A stretch of 64,000 bases of DNA from Acinetobacter sp. NIPH 2699 (GCF_022549355.1 NZ_JAKZGL010000007.1:99722-163721), one strand, 5' to 3'; counted from the first letter of the stretch, positions 38,790-47,881 are shown. A program made the numbers and translations. Notes: a model not told the origin generated them from the sequence alone.

Positions 38790-41246
38790 CTACCAATTTA
38801 CTTTAAGTGACACAACACCATTGATTGCTTCGCCGATACTTGCCCAGCTACCACTTGATGCCCAGTATTTTTTATTGAATACGTTATTAACATTCGCATT
38901 CATCACCGCATCATAACCATGAAGATTAAACTTATAAGAAAGACCAGCACCAACCAGTGTATATGCAGGAACTTTTATGATATTTTCCTGACTGGTATAC
39001 GAAGAACCATTATAACGAACATTACTATGTATGCTTAGCCCATCAACAGATTGAACGGTATATTCTGCATTCGCAACCCCAGACCATTCAGCCACACCTG
39101 CGGGTGCTCTTCCCTCAACAGCTTTATTGCTTTCTGACACTTTATCAATACTGCTATCAAGATACATCATGCCCAAACCAAGCTTTAGGCGATCTGTCGG
39201 CTTATACATACCATTGAGTTCTAGCCCCTGATAATTCGTTAAACCATCCTGTGTTAAGTATTTTTGATCGTTTTGAATACGATCCATAGTTTCGACCCGC
39301 TCCATCTTAAACAAAGCAGCCGTTAAACCAAATGCATTGGCATCATATTTCAGCCCAACTTCATACTGCTTACTAATGGTCGCATCTAAAAGATCTCCTT
39401 CATTTGCATAAGGAGCGTCACCCCATGATTTTACTCGACCTCCCGCTTCAAGACTCTCTACATAACTTGTATATAGCGTTGTATTTGCAGCAGGCTTATA
39501 GAGTATTGCAATCGTGGGAGTGGTTGCTTTGGTGCTATAACCGGAGTCTGTCGTCGGATCATTATCCAAGTCTTCCTGATCATAATAAGTATGGCGCACA
39601 CCCAAAATCATCTGCCATTGCTCATTAAATTTAACCGTATCACTTAAAAAAGCATAACTTTGAGCAATCTGGCTACTTTTAGGTTTTAATTTATAATCAG
39701 GAACACGGTTAATCATATAGGATTGATTTGAATAAATATTCCCAGAGAAATCATTCACCCAATAATATTTAGAATCTTTCACCGTACTTTCTGTATATCC
39801 GACACCAGCAACAACATCATGTTGAATTTGACCTGTATCAAATTTCCCAGTCAGCATGAGTTGGTTCATACGACTTTCATCTAGAAAAGCAAATTGGTAC
39901 AAGTTGCCACTATAGTCACCCGCAGTATTTAATAGATAATCAAAAACTAGATTGGAGTGATGCTTTTTCCTTGTATAACCAAATTGATATTTCATATCCC
40001 AATCTTGGTTAATCTTCCAATCTAAAGCTGTGGAAGCGGTAAAAATATTGCTTTTATAATAAGCATTATTGACCGTCAATTTATCGTAGTCATAACTTGC
40101 TTTGGGTAAACGCTCCTTAATGCTAGATAAAGAAAATATGGGCGGCTCATGCTCAGTTTTATTATTTTCGTAAGTAAAGTTGGCCGTCCAGCTTAAATCA
40201 TCCGTGAATTTTTTATCTAATGCCAGAGAGGCAACAAAACGATTTTGTTCAGAAGCATTATAAGCCTCCCCTTTATCGCCCCCGAATACCAAACGATAAC
40301 CTAAATCAATATCATCCAAATGGTTACTGGTATCCACTAAAGCTGAAACTGTACTTGGATTACGATAAGTCATCTCTAAACTTGTTTCAGCAGTCTGTTT
40401 TGGTCGTTTAAGTTGATAACTGATTGCACCTCCAGGTGAGCCAAACCCATACATAAATCCTGTTAAGCCTTTTAGCACAGTCACACTTTCAGCAGCTTCA
40501 ACTGGAAAATCGCCACCCCATGTCAAAGACATAGGTAAACCATCAATATAGTAATTACCTACACCGAGTCCGCGTACGCTTGTTCCCCACCAATCTGTCG
40601 CCATTGCAGCACTTTGGCTATATACAGCAGGATCATTAATAAAAATTTGTCCAACTGTTTTAGCCCCACGTTTTGCAATATCATTGCTTTCAACCACAGT
40701 CACAGAAAAAGGCGTATCCAAGATAGATTTATTGCCTAAAACACCCGATTGTGTTTGTGTCTTTAAGCCTGTAGGTTGATCATCAGCAGCCACTCTAATC
40801 ACAGGTAGCCGTGACGCATTATGCTCAGTCGCTGATTGTGCTGTACCATTTACCGCAATACTGTTGAGTTGCCCGACTTCCCGAACCTGTTTTGGTTCAG
40901 AGGGTGTATTTTTACTTTTTTCAATGGTCCAGCCGCCATGATCATGCTGAACCAATTGTAAATTCGTCCCTTTTAACAACTGTTCAAAGCCTTGGCTAAT
41001 ACTATAACTGCCCTTCAAACCCTGTGTATTTCTTCCTTTAGTGAGTGCTGGGTCAAATGACAATGCCATCCCAGATTGCATTGCAAAACTCGATAATGCC
41101 TGCCCCAATTGACCCGATTTAATCTCATAATGTTGTTGTGCCTGTGCATCAGCAGCATGAGCTGTAACTGAAATACCCAATACAGCACTAAGTACCGCAA
41201 TCTGTATAGCCTTTGTGAGCGCTGTTTTTCCCTGTTGAGCGTACAT
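38790..41246 (-). CDS. TonB-dependent siderophore receptor with STN signalling domain
   Basis: An 818-residue outer-membrane receptor: signal peptide (about 1-31), STN domain (about 38-110, with GQLGQALSSFA and LKGSYSISQGF segments), plug domain (about 165-280, with VESNDIAKRGAKTVGQIF... shortened here) and a 22-strand beta-barrel ending VSLKVNW. The STN domain contacts a FecR-type regulator, so this is a transducing receptor that induces its own transcription when loaded with ferric siderophore. The plug GFMYGFGSPGG pattern is that of ferric-hydroxamate/catecholate receptors; the siderophore is not predictable. The ATG is preceded by ten consecutive G residues as its ribosome-binding region. 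Confidence 0.93.
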   Translation of the reverse strand: MYAQQGKTALTKAIQIAVLSAVLGISVTAHAADAQAQQHYEIKSGQLGQALSSFAMQSGMALSFDPALTKGRNTQGLKGSYSISQGFEQLLKGTNLQLVQHDHGGWTIEKSKNTPSEPKQVREVGQLNSIAVNGTAQSATEHNASRLPVIRVAADDQPTGLKTQTQSGVLGNKSILDTPFSVTVVESNDIAKRGAKTVGQIFINDPAVYSQSAAMATDWWGTSVRGLGVGNYYIDGLPMSLTWGGDFPVEAAESVTVLKGLTGFMYGFGSPGGAISYQLKRPKQTAETSLEMTYRNPSTVSALVDTSNHLDDIDLGYRLVFGGDKGEAYNASEQNRFVASLALDKKFTDDLSWTANFTYENNKTEHEPPIFSLSSIKERLPKASYDYDKLTVNNAYYKSNIFTASTALDWKINQDWDMKYQFGYTRKKHHSNLVFDYLLNTAGDYSGNLYQFAFLDESRMNQLMLTGKFDTGQIQHDVVAGVGYTESTVKDSKYYWVNDFSGNIYSNQSYMINRVPDYKLKPKSSQIAQSYAFLSDTVKFNEQWQMILGVRHTYYDQEDLDNDPTTDSGYSTKATTPTIAILYKPAANTTLYTSYVESLEAGGRVKSWGDAPYANEGDLLDATISKQYEVGLKYDANAFGLTAALFKMERVETMDRIQNDQKYLTQDGLTNYQGLELNGMYKPTDRLKLGLGMMYLDSSIDKVSESNKAVEGRAPAGVAEWSGVANAEYTVQSVDGLSIHSNVRYNGSSYTSQENIIKVPAYTLVGAGLSYKFNLHGYDAVMNANVNNVFNKKYWASSGSWASIGEAINGVVSLKVNW

Positions 41247-41248
41247 AT

Positions 41249-41258
41249 CCCCCCCCCC
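41249..41258 (-). repeat. homopolymeric G10 tract at the receptor ribosome-binding site
   Basis: Ten C residues on the plus strand (ten G in the mRNA) lie 2 nt upstream of the receptor ATG, filling the Shine-Dalgarno position. Such tracts are prone to slipped-strand length change. No comparable G/C run was noticed elsewhere in the window. Confidence 0.85.
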
Positions 41259-41338
41259 TAATCAGTCAGCATGATATATTCCTTATCTATGCCAGTTGAA
41301 AATAGAAATCAGCTCACGAAAATCTAAATTTTTTTGTT

Positions 41339-42289
41339 TTATTTTGCTGGCTGAATGACCGTCCAATAGCCACCTGCATACTGCTCGATATTCAGACCAT
41401 AAGTTTGAGCGAGCATTGCATAGACTTTTTCCAGATCATCAACAGGATAGCTTCCCGAGATCTTTATCTTCCCAACCTTAGAGTCAAATCTGATGATGCC
41501 TTTCTGATAAGGCTGCAATCGGATAACAAAATCTTTTAATGCCAGTTCATTGACCATTAAAAAGCCTTTTGTCCATGCAATGTTACCTTCCTCAAAGGGC
41601 TTTATTTTCCCAAGATGATGTGCATCAAATCGAAGCTGTTGCTTGGCTTCAATCATCTGTTTTTGTTGTGACTGATATGGAGAAACACGCACTCTGCCCT
41701 GTGTCACGGTCACCAGAGAATAGTCTGGCATCGTTTCAACATGATATTTTGTTCCCAAAGCCTGTGCTGTGCCTTGTTGAGTAGTCACAAAAAATGGGCG
41801 ATTCAATTGATCATGTTGGGTTTCAATCCAGATTTCACCTTTGCGTAAAATAATGGTTCTTTGAGATTTAGTATATTTCACATCAATCGCAGAAGAAGCA
41901 TTAAGTAAAATAGTTCCGCCATCTGGCAAAAGAATACTTTTTCGCTCCGCAGTACCACTACGATAATCAGCAAACCATTGCTGTTGCTGACTGGTAAAAT
42001 ACAAACCTGAACATAGCGGCAGAAATGCCAATAACCACAGATATTTCTTATAATATTGTGTTGATGAATGCTCAACTTTTTGCACCACAGGTAGTGCGAT
42101 GTCGATGGGTAGATCTGAAAATTTTGTTTGTAACAATAAAGCTTTTTGCCAAATCTTTTGATGCAACGGACTCTGTTGCTGCCATTGTTGTAATTGCTCA
42201 AGTTCCTGAGGAGACAGTTGCTTTTCTTGTAAACGCATGAGCCATGCACTGGCTTGTGCCAGAATCTGCTGCTTATCTACATTCGGCAT
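41339..42289 (-). CDS. FecR-type anti-sigma/sigma regulator
   Basis: A 316-residue inner-membrane regulator that relays the receptor signal to the ECF sigma factor. The N-terminal cytoplasmic DUF4880-like helix bundle (about residues 8-50, with ASAWLMRLQE and WQQQSPLHQKIW) binds sigma. One membrane span lies at about 82-98, followed by a periplasmic FecR domain (RKSILLPDGGTILLNASS near 115) and the C-terminal STN-like segment (ALKDFVIRLQPYQKGIIRFD). The last part is the receptor-contact domain. It starts 4 bp after the sigma gene stop, so the two are translationally coupled. Confidence 0.92.
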   Translation of the reverse strand: MPNVDKQQILAQASAWLMRLQEKQLSPQELEQLQQWQQQSPLHQKIWQKALLLQTKFSDLPIDIALPVVQKVEHSSTQYYKKYLWLLAFLPLCSGLYFTSQQQQWFADYRSGTAERKSILLPDGGTILLNASSAIDVKYTKSQRTIILRKGEIWIETQHDQLNRPFFVTTQQGTAQALGTKYHVETMPDYSLVTVTQGRVRVSPYQSQQKQMIEAKQQLRFDAHHLGKIKPFEEGNIAWTKGFLMVNELALKDFVIRLQPYQKGIIRFDSKVGKIKISGSYPVDDLEKVYAMLAQTYGLNIEQYAGGYWTVIQPAK

Positions 42290-42293
42290 AAGA

Positions 42294-42809
42294 TTAAATG
42301 TCCTCAGCTACAAGCATCACCTCGAGACAATGCATATAGGCACGCTGAATATTACGTTTTACTGTACTCACTGAAATCCCTAACCGATCTGCAATTTCTT
42401 GATATTTTAATTTTTCCAACTGCGCATATAAAAAAGTTAAGCGAACAGAATGAGGTAATTCAGCCAATAACGCTATAATTTCTGCTAATGTTTCAATAAT
42501 CAGAACCTGACGTTCTGGTGATGGATGTTCCTGTGCAGGTTGTTCTGCCAATACATCGAAATAAGCTCTTTCAATCTCTTTACGCTGTAGCCAGTTCACC
42601 ATTAAGCCTTTTGCAACAGTCACCAAATAAGCTCTGGGTTGCTGAAACTCTAATTGCTGTTGTCGCGCCAAAATCCGAACAAAGGTATCTTGTGCAAGAT
42701 CGGCTGCATCAGCTGAACTTCCTAATTTCTGATATAACCAGCAATAGATCCATGCATGATGTTGCTGATATAAGATCGAAACTTGCTGATTTACGGAGGA
42801 AGATGACAT
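42294..42809 (-). CDS. FecI-type ECF sigma factor
   Basis: A 171-residue extracytoplasmic-function sigma factor. Region 2 covers about 8-75 (LYQQHHAWIYCWLYQKLG and AADLAQDTFVRILA) and region 4 covers about 110-160 (LRYQEIADRLGISVSTVKRNIQRA-like helix-turn-helix, here LKYQEIADRLGIS). It should direct RNA polymerase to the TonB receptor promoter when released by the FecR protein. I choose the ATG at 42809 over the longer frames because of the family start; no strong ribosome-binding site is visible. A Fur box lies 26-40 bp upstream, so expression should rise under iron limitation. Confidence 0.9.
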   Translation of the reverse strand: MSSSSVNQQVSILYQQHHAWIYCWLYQKLGSSADAADLAQDTFVRILARQQQLEFQQPRAYLVTVAKGLMVNWLQRKEIERAYFDVLAEQPAQEHPSPERQVLIIETLAEIIALLAELPHSVRLTFLYAQLEKLKYQEIADRLGISVSTVKRNIQRAYMHCLEVMLVAEDI

Positions 42810-42834
42810 GGAATAAACCATTCCACTATATAAA

Positions 42835-42849
42835 TAATAATTATTATCA
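42835..42849 (-). promoter_or_regulatory. Fur box upstream of the ECF sigma gene
   Basis: On the minus strand TGATAAT-A-ATTATTA matches the 7-1-7 Fur consensus TGATAATNATTATCA with one mismatch. It lies 26-40 bp upstream of the sigma start codon. Confidence 0.75.
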
Positions 42850-42975
42850 TTTAAAATTATTCTAAATTCAATTACAATCTCTTGCAGCACTTTGCCAATG
42901 GCTTGGGTAGATGCTTAACCCCCTTGATCTTGCTCTCATTTTATAAAAAGTTTTTTAAATTAATTTAGTAAATAA

Positions 42976-42995
42976 GAATCAAAATCAATATTATC
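42976..42995 (+). promoter_or_regulatory. weak Fur-box-like site before the PepSY reductase gene
   Basis: GAATCAAAATCAATATTATC contains one perfect ATTATC hexamer, but the other half is degenerate. Its position about 80 bp ahead of an iron-linked reductase makes it a candidate only. Confidence 0.3.
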
Positions 42996-43072
42996 TAGAA
43001 AATCCATATTATGTTCTTATTCTTGAGTTATAATTTTTTACATGAATTTCATTATTTTTTCATTTTTTGACC

Positions 43073-45604
43073 ATGTTTAAAAAAGTTTTCTTCCAAATCC
43101 ATTGGTTTTTAGGGATCACCGCTGGTCTCATCCTCTCTTTAATGGGCGTTACAGGTGCAATTTATTCATACGATCAACAAATCCTGAAATGGATCAACCA
43201 CGACAGCTATGTGGTTGAAGTTGCGACTACGCCTAAATTAACCCCTGCTCAACTCTATTCATATTTCAATCAACAACAACCTGAGATTGAAATTAATAGC
43301 ATTACCATTGCAACAGACCCAACCGCATCCTCAACCGTCAATATTCAAAAAGAAGGTGCGCGTCGCGGCTATAATATGATGGTGAATCCCTATACAGCAG
43401 AGGTTCTCCCTGAAGTAAAGGGTCGTGAGTTTTTTCAATTTATTCAGCGTATACATCGTAATTTAACCGCTGGTGAATATGGTGCACAAATTACCGGTGC
43501 ATCAACCCTGATGTTAATTTTCTTTGTCTTGAGTGGTATTTATCTACGTTTTCCTAAAAAACATACCTTTAAACAATGGTTCTTTATCAAACCAAAATTA
43601 AAAGGCCGTAATTTTATTTGGGACTTACATGCAGTCGTGGGCACATGGGTTATCGTGTTTTACCTTTTGTTTGCATGCACAGGTTTATATTGGTCTTATG
43701 ATTGGTGGCGTGCTGGCATGTTCAGCGTCATGGGGGTCGAACAACCGATACGCAACAGACCACATAACGATCAACCACAAGAACCAGATTTATCTACACA
43801 GCAAGTCAACACCATCCTCACCCAAACATGGACAGGTGTGAATGCGCAAATTGGACGTGAATACTCAAGCCTCACAGTCAATCTACCTAAACATCAAGAT
43901 ACAAAAGTAGAATTATCGTTTGTAGATGCAATTCCACAGCACGAACGTGCACGCAACCAAGCTGTATTCAACTACCAAGACAACACATTTGAAAAATTTG
44001 AATTGTACGAAGATAAAAAGCTCAATGAGAAAATCATGAGCAGTATGCTACCTGTGCATCGTGGCAGTTTCTTTGGGTCGACCTATCAATTCATTGCAAT
44101 GCTTGCTTCACTTGCGATGCCACTGTTCTTTATCACAGGCTGGATGCTTTATCTTAAACGAAGAAAACAAAAGAAACTGACTCAAGCCGCCCGCCAGTCA
44201 TTGAGCGCCCAACAAATTGACCCAAATGCAAAACCGTGGCTGATCACTTATGCATCTCAAACAGGTGTGGCGGAACAACTGGCTTGGCGCACGGCAACCA
44301 GCTTACAAGAGGCACAACAACCCACCACCGTTAAACCGATTCAACAACTCACTGAGCAAGACCTACAGCAAGCTCAACAAGTCTTATTTGTGGTGAGTAC
44401 CTACGGTACAGGTGAAGCACCAGATTTAGCGACAGGTTTTAATAAGAAGCTGATGCAACAAAACCTGAACCTAAACCACATCCAATATGCAGTATTGGCA
44501 CTTGGATCAAAAGAATATGCTGACAGCTATTGCAGTTTTGGCCATGCAATCGATGCTTGGTTAAAGCAATGTAATGCACAGCCTTTGTTTGAATTAATCG
44601 AAGTAGACAATGCAAATGCCCATGATATTCAACACTGGAATCAGGCTTTATCCGTTGTGACCAAGCATGAACTACATGCAATGAATATCGACAAAACCTT
44701 TGATCAATGGATTTTAAGCGAACGCCAAGTTCTCAATCCAAAGAGCTTAGGGCAAGCAGCATATAATATCGAACTCACTGCAACGCATGATATTACTTGG
44801 CATGCAGGTGATATCGCAGAAATTCAACCTGCCAATAGCTTGGCTGAGATTCAGGCTTTCTTGGTCAAACAGCAAATTCCAGCGCACACAGTTGTGAAAT
44901 CACTTGATCAAACCATTGAGCAGGCACTTTGGGATAAAAACTTACGCATAGAAGTTCAAGCTTTTAGCAAGCCAGAACAATTGCTAGAACAACTGCCGAC
45001 CTTGGCAACTCGGGAATATTCAATTGCCAGTATTCCATCGCAACAAATATTAAGGTTGGTGGTTCGCCAGCAGCGTGATGAGCATGGTCAACTCGGTTTA
45101 GGTTCAGGATGGCTGACTGAGTTTGCACCGTTAAAACAACACATCGCGTTGCGTATTCGTACCAACGAATCATTCCATCTCATTGATGACGACCGCCCTG
45201 TTATCTGTATCGGCAATGGTACAGGTATCGCTGGTTTAATGAGCTTATTACAACAACGCAATCGTCAGGATTATTCTGAAAATTGGCTTATTTTTGGTGA
45301 GCGCCAACGCGAACATGATTTCTTTTATCAAGAAACCATCCAAGCGTGGAAAAACATGGGCACACTGAAACGCCTTGATCTGGCCTTCTCTAGAGATCAA
45401 GAACAGCGTGTCTATGTACAAGATGTATTACGAGACAAGGCTGAAGAACTGATCCATTGGGTGAATCAAGGCGCTGTGATTTATGTCTGTGGCAGTATTG
45501 AAGGTATGGCGGCAGGTGTAGACCAAGCATTAATCGACATATTGGGCGAAGATCAAGTTGATGAATTACGTCAAACTGGACGTTACCGTCGGGACGTATA
45601 CTAA
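43073..45604 (+). CDS. fused PepSY-TM / flavodoxin / FAD-NADPH reductase (probable ferric-siderophore reductase)
   Basis: An 843-residue fusion. The N-terminal PepSY-associated membrane module has four spans (about 9-35, 142-160, 188-210, 342-362). It is followed by a flavodoxin domain (YASQTGVAEQLA near 392, STYGTGEAPD near 445). Last comes a CysJ/ferredoxin-NADP reductase module with FAD motif REYSIAS (about 646), NADPH motif GNGTGIAGL (about 714), LIFGERQ and the C-terminal RYRRDVY typical of sulfite reductase flavoproteins. It probably carries electrons from cytoplasmic NADPH across the inner membrane to reduce imported ferric siderophore. Divergent from the fecI-fecR-receptor genes. The start is ATG at 43073; the longer frame opens with TTG. 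No ribosome-binding site is evident. Confidence 0.9.
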   Translation: MFKKVFFQIHWFLGITAGLILSLMGVTGAIYSYDQQILKWINHDSYVVEVATTPKLTPAQLYSYFNQQQPEIEINSITIATDPTASSTVNIQKEGARRGYNMMVNPYTAEVLPEVKGREFFQFIQRIHRNLTAGEYGAQITGASTLMLIFFVLSGIYLRFPKKHTFKQWFFIKPKLKGRNFIWDLHAVVGTWVIVFYLLFACTGLYWSYDWWRAGMFSVMGVEQPIRNRPHNDQPQEPDLSTQQVNTILTQTWTGVNAQIGREYSSLTVNLPKHQDTKVELSFVDAIPQHERARNQAVFNYQDNTFEKFELYEDKKLNEKIMSSMLPVHRGSFFGSTYQFIAMLASLAMPLFFITGWMLYLKRRKQKKLTQAARQSLSAQQIDPNAKPWLITYASQTGVAEQLAWRTATSLQEAQQPTTVKPIQQLTEQDLQQAQQVLFVVSTYGTGEAPDLATGFNKKLMQQNLNLNHIQYAVLALGSKEYADSYCSFGHAIDAWLKQCNAQPLFELIEVDNANAHDIQHWNQALSVVTKHELHAMNIDKTFDQWILSERQVLNPKSLGQAAYNIELTATHDITWHAGDIAEIQPANSLAEIQAFLVKQQIPAHTVVKSLDQTIEQALWDKNLRIEVQAFSKPEQLLEQLPTLATREYSIASIPSQQILRLVVRQQRDEHGQLGLGSGWLTEFAPLKQHIALRIRTNESFHLIDDDRPVICIGNGTGIAGLMSLLQQRNRQDYSENWLIFGERQREHDFFYQETIQAWKNMGTLKRLDLAFSRDQEQRVYVQDVLRDKAEELIHWVNQGAVIYVCGSIEGMAAGVDQALIDILGEDQVDELRQTGRYRRDVY

Positions 45605-45619
45605 TCCCATATAAAACAT

Positions 45620-45652
45620 CAAAAAACGAGTGAGGCATCACTCGTTTTTTTT
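45620..45652 (+). terminator. intrinsic terminator of the PepSY reductase gene
   Basis: CGAGTGA / TCACTCG stem with GGCA loop, flanked by A-run and eight T residues. Confidence 0.92.
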
Positions 45653-45726
45653 GATGATTAAAAAAGTTTGCCTTTCAATTCATTTTACATACACTGAGCT
45701 GATTCAAATCGACTTCAATTAAGATT

Positions 45727-46512
45727 ATGCAACTCAGTTCATGGCTTCGTATTTTTTTTGCCGTTATTGGTTTTGTGCTATTTCTAGATGGCGCAATATT
45801 GATCGCACTTAAAAAGATTCATATTGGAACAGTGCTTCCGCTTTTGCTAGGTCTTTTTTTCTGTAGCTATTCAATCTTCTATTATCATATTGAACGCTTC
45901 TTCTTTTACCATTTTCGCCTACATTCCATTTGGCGATTCGGTTGGTTATGCTTTTGGGTCTGGTTCATTAGCTTAGGCTATTTTTTTCATTATCTCGCAA
46001 ATAACACACCGAAGCTGCAAGACACACCACCTGTCGCTGCAATCATTGTTTTAGGCAGCGGTATTGAAAATGGGCAGCCCTCAGCCACTCTCGCCAAACG
46101 CTTAGACCGTGCAGCCCCACTTGCCTTAGCTCAACCAAATGCGAAACTTATTCTCACGGGCGGTATAGATTTTGGTGAAACTGAGAGTGAAGCTTTGGTG
46201 ATGTCACGTTATATGCAACAGAACTATCAGATTCCAGCATCGCAAATCATATTGGAAGATCAAAGTACCAGTACCGAACTAAACCTGAAAAATAGTCAGC
46301 CGCTACTGCAAGCCCAACAGATCACGATTCAACAGCCAATTGCAATTGTCACCAGTGATTTCCATACACTGCGTGCGGCTGCGATTGCAGAAAGACAAGG
46401 CTATACACAACTCACGATGCTAGGTTCAACAACACCATTAGCCACACGTTATAATGCATGGCTCAGAGAGTATTTTGCTTATGTCAGTGGTTGGTTACTT
46501 GATGAATATTGA
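45727..46512 (+). CDS. YdcF-like DUF218 membrane protein
   Basis: A 261-residue protein: four hydrophobic spans in the first 95 residues, then a DUF218 domain (about 100-250). It contains AIIVLGSGIENGQPS, RLDRAAPLA, LILTGG and IVTSDFHTLRAA, the conserved segments of the SanA/ElyC/YdcF group. These proteins are linked to envelope polysaccharide or undecaprenyl-phosphate metabolism and barrier function. It is a single gene after a strong terminator, with no obvious ribosome-binding site. Confidence 0.83.
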   Translation: MQLSSWLRIFFAVIGFVLFLDGAILIALKKIHIGTVLPLLLGLFFCSYSIFYYHIERFFFYHFRLHSIWRFGWLCFWVWFISLGYFFHYLANNTPKLQDTPPVAAIIVLGSGIENGQPSATLAKRLDRAAPLALAQPNAKLILTGGIDFGETESEALVMSRYMQQNYQIPASQIILEDQSTSTELNLKNSQPLLQAQQITIQQPIAIVTSDFHTLRAAAIAERQGYTQLTMLGSTTPLATRYNAWLREYFAYVSGWLLDEY

Positions 46513-46565
46513 TTAAAGCTGACTCAGTCTAAGATTAGGGCCTGTGCAATATCGCTAGGCTCTGC

Positions 46566-47036
46566 TTATTGATGAATTCGAATATCACGAGGTAATGGCA
46601 ACTTTAACTCCGAAAAAATTTCTGGACGTTGCAAATAAATTTGGTATAAAAAGTTTTTAATATCAAGTAATAATGTATCTGGTGTTACCAATAGATTATT
46701 CCCTTCTGGAGTTAAATCTAAAGATAAAATCGTATTATTTTCTCTTAAAAATGGAATCATCTTTTCAATAAAATCCATTAACGACACTTCTTGAATATTA
46801 TATTGCGCCCAATTATCTTTAATTAATAACTTTGCTAATCCTTTATTCTGCCAAACAGATATCGCATGCTGACCTGATGGCGTAGAACACAAAGCCCAAC
46901 CATCGTGATATAGCGCAATCACTTGACGTTGCAAAATAATATTTTGAATAAACTGGCGATAAGCGTCTTTAGATGAAGAGTTAGATGTTGTTGTTTGAGA
47001 TTTTGACGCGGCCTTACGTTGATAAGGATTTCTCAT
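46566..47036 (-). CDS. DUF2750-like protein
   Basis: A 156-residue cytoplasmic protein. The middle part (about 28-70: FIQNIILQRQVIALYHDGW followed by SGQHAISVWQNKGLAKLL) has the DUF2750 pattern. The N-terminus is basic and Ser/Thr-rich, the C-terminus is an LPLPRDIRIHQ tail. Function is unknown. It lies directly downstream of the tRNA cluster on the same strand; whether it shares that transcript is unclear. The assignment rests on motif recall. Confidence 0.65.
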   Translation of the reverse strand: MRNPYQRKAASKSQTTTSNSSSKDAYRQFIQNIILQRQVIALYHDGWALCSTPSGQHAISVWQNKGLAKLLIKDNWAQYNIQEVSLMDFIEKMIPFLRENNTILSLDLTPEGNNLLVTPDTLLLDIKNFLYQIYLQRPEIFSELKLPLPRDIRIHQ

Positions 47037-47126
47037 AAATTACTTCAATATTAGAATCATTATTGAGGCTAATCATAAAATAATTTGATATTGATTACAA
47101 TAATTTGAGTATCTAGAAAGGAGATA

Positions 47127-47202
47127 TGGTGGGCGCTGACGGGATCGAACCGCCGACATTCTGCTTGTAAGGCAGACGCTCTACCAACTGAGCTAAGCGC
47201 CC
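47127..47202 (-). tRNA. tRNA-Val (anticodon TAC)
   Basis: A 76-nt cloverleaf with encoded CCA: acceptor arms GGGCGCT / AGCGCCC, anticodon stem TCTGC / GCAGA around loop CTTACAA (anticodon TAC), T-loop TTCGATC. Last gene of the cluster; its sequence is identical to the other two Val copies. Confidence 0.97.
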
Positions 47203-47303
47203 TGAGGAATAAAAATTGATTGAAGATCAATTTTTATGACGCAAGACAAACGCAGTGCGTAGTGTCTTACATTATCACCCTCTTGAACAGGGAATCAAGA
47301 GAA

Positions 47304-47380
47304 TGGCGCAGCGGACGGGGCTCGAACCCGCGACCCTCGGCGTGACAGGCCGATATTCTAACCAACTGAACTACCGCTGC
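47304..47380 (-). tRNA. tRNA-Asp (anticodon GTC)
   Basis: A 77-nt cloverleaf with encoded CCA: acceptor GCAGCGG / CCGCTGC, anticodon stem TCGGC / GCCGA around loop CTGTCAC (anticodon GTC), discriminator G73, all as expected for tRNA-Asp. Confidence 0.97.
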
Positions 47381-47418
47381 ATCGCTATACTTCTTAGAGA
47401 AGTATATATCACAAACTA

Positions 47419-47494
47419 TGGTGGGCGCTGACGGGATCGAACCGCCGACATTCTGCTTGTAAGGCAGACGCTCTACCAACTGAGCTAAGCGCCC
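47419..47494 (-). tRNA. tRNA-Val (anticodon TAC)
   Basis: Identical to the other two Val copies, with encoded CCA. The 5' flank begins with a 52-bp sequence repeated at the 3' end of the DUF454 gene. Confidence 0.97.
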
Positions 47495-47498
47495 TGAA

Positions 47499-47550
47499 CG
47501 AGGTGAACAAATATTCAAATGAAATTTGAATATGCAGTGCAAGAAAGCAA
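47499..47550. repeat. 52-bp intergenic repeat, copy in tRNA spacer
   Basis: Identical, in inverted orientation, to 48887-48938 at the 3' end of the DUF454 gene. It contains a perfect 10-bp stem (ATATTCAAAT / ATTTGAATAT) with a 3-nt loop. It lies in the 165-bp spacer between a tRNA-Asp and a tRNA-Val. Confidence 0.9.
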
Positions 47551-47659
47551 TGCCTTGTCCGAGTGCAAGAGAAAAATCTATGATTTTTCTAATTAACTCT
47601 CGTTTCAGTGAAGTAGATAAATATTACCTGACTTCCTTCCCAACCTCACAAATTTAAAG

Positions 47660-47736
47660 TGGCGCAGCGGACGGGGCTCGAACCCGCGACCCTCGGCGTG
47701 ACAGGCCGATATTCTAACCAACTGAACTACCGCTGC
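47660..47736 (-). tRNA. tRNA-Asp (anticodon GTC)
   Basis: Identical 77-nt copy of the Asp tRNA with encoded CCA, 45 bp downstream of the next Asp copy. Confidence 0.97.
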
Positions 47737-47780
47737 ACTATAATTTTGCAATTATGGTTAAAACGATGTTAAAACTTAAG

Positions 47781-47857
47781 TGGCGCAGCGGACGGGGCTC
47801 GAACCCGCGACCCTCGGCGTGACAGGCCGATATTCTAACCAACTGAACTACCGCTGC
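47781..47857 (-). tRNA. tRNA-Asp (anticodon GTC)
   Basis: Identical 77-nt Asp copy with encoded CCA. Its flanks (GTTAAAACTTAAG on one side, CTTGAAGTTTTAAC on the other) are complementary with one bulge, giving a processing-stalk-like stem that brackets this tRNA. Confidence 0.97.
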
Positions 47858-47881
47858 ACTTGAAGTTTTAACGTAAAGGCT

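Noticed and set aside
47267..47542. Minus-strand open frame of 91 codons across two tRNA genes
   Set aside because: It reads through tRNA-Asp and tRNA-Val sequence; the LAQLVERLPYKQNVGGSIPSAPT type peptide is the well-known artefact of translating tRNA genes.
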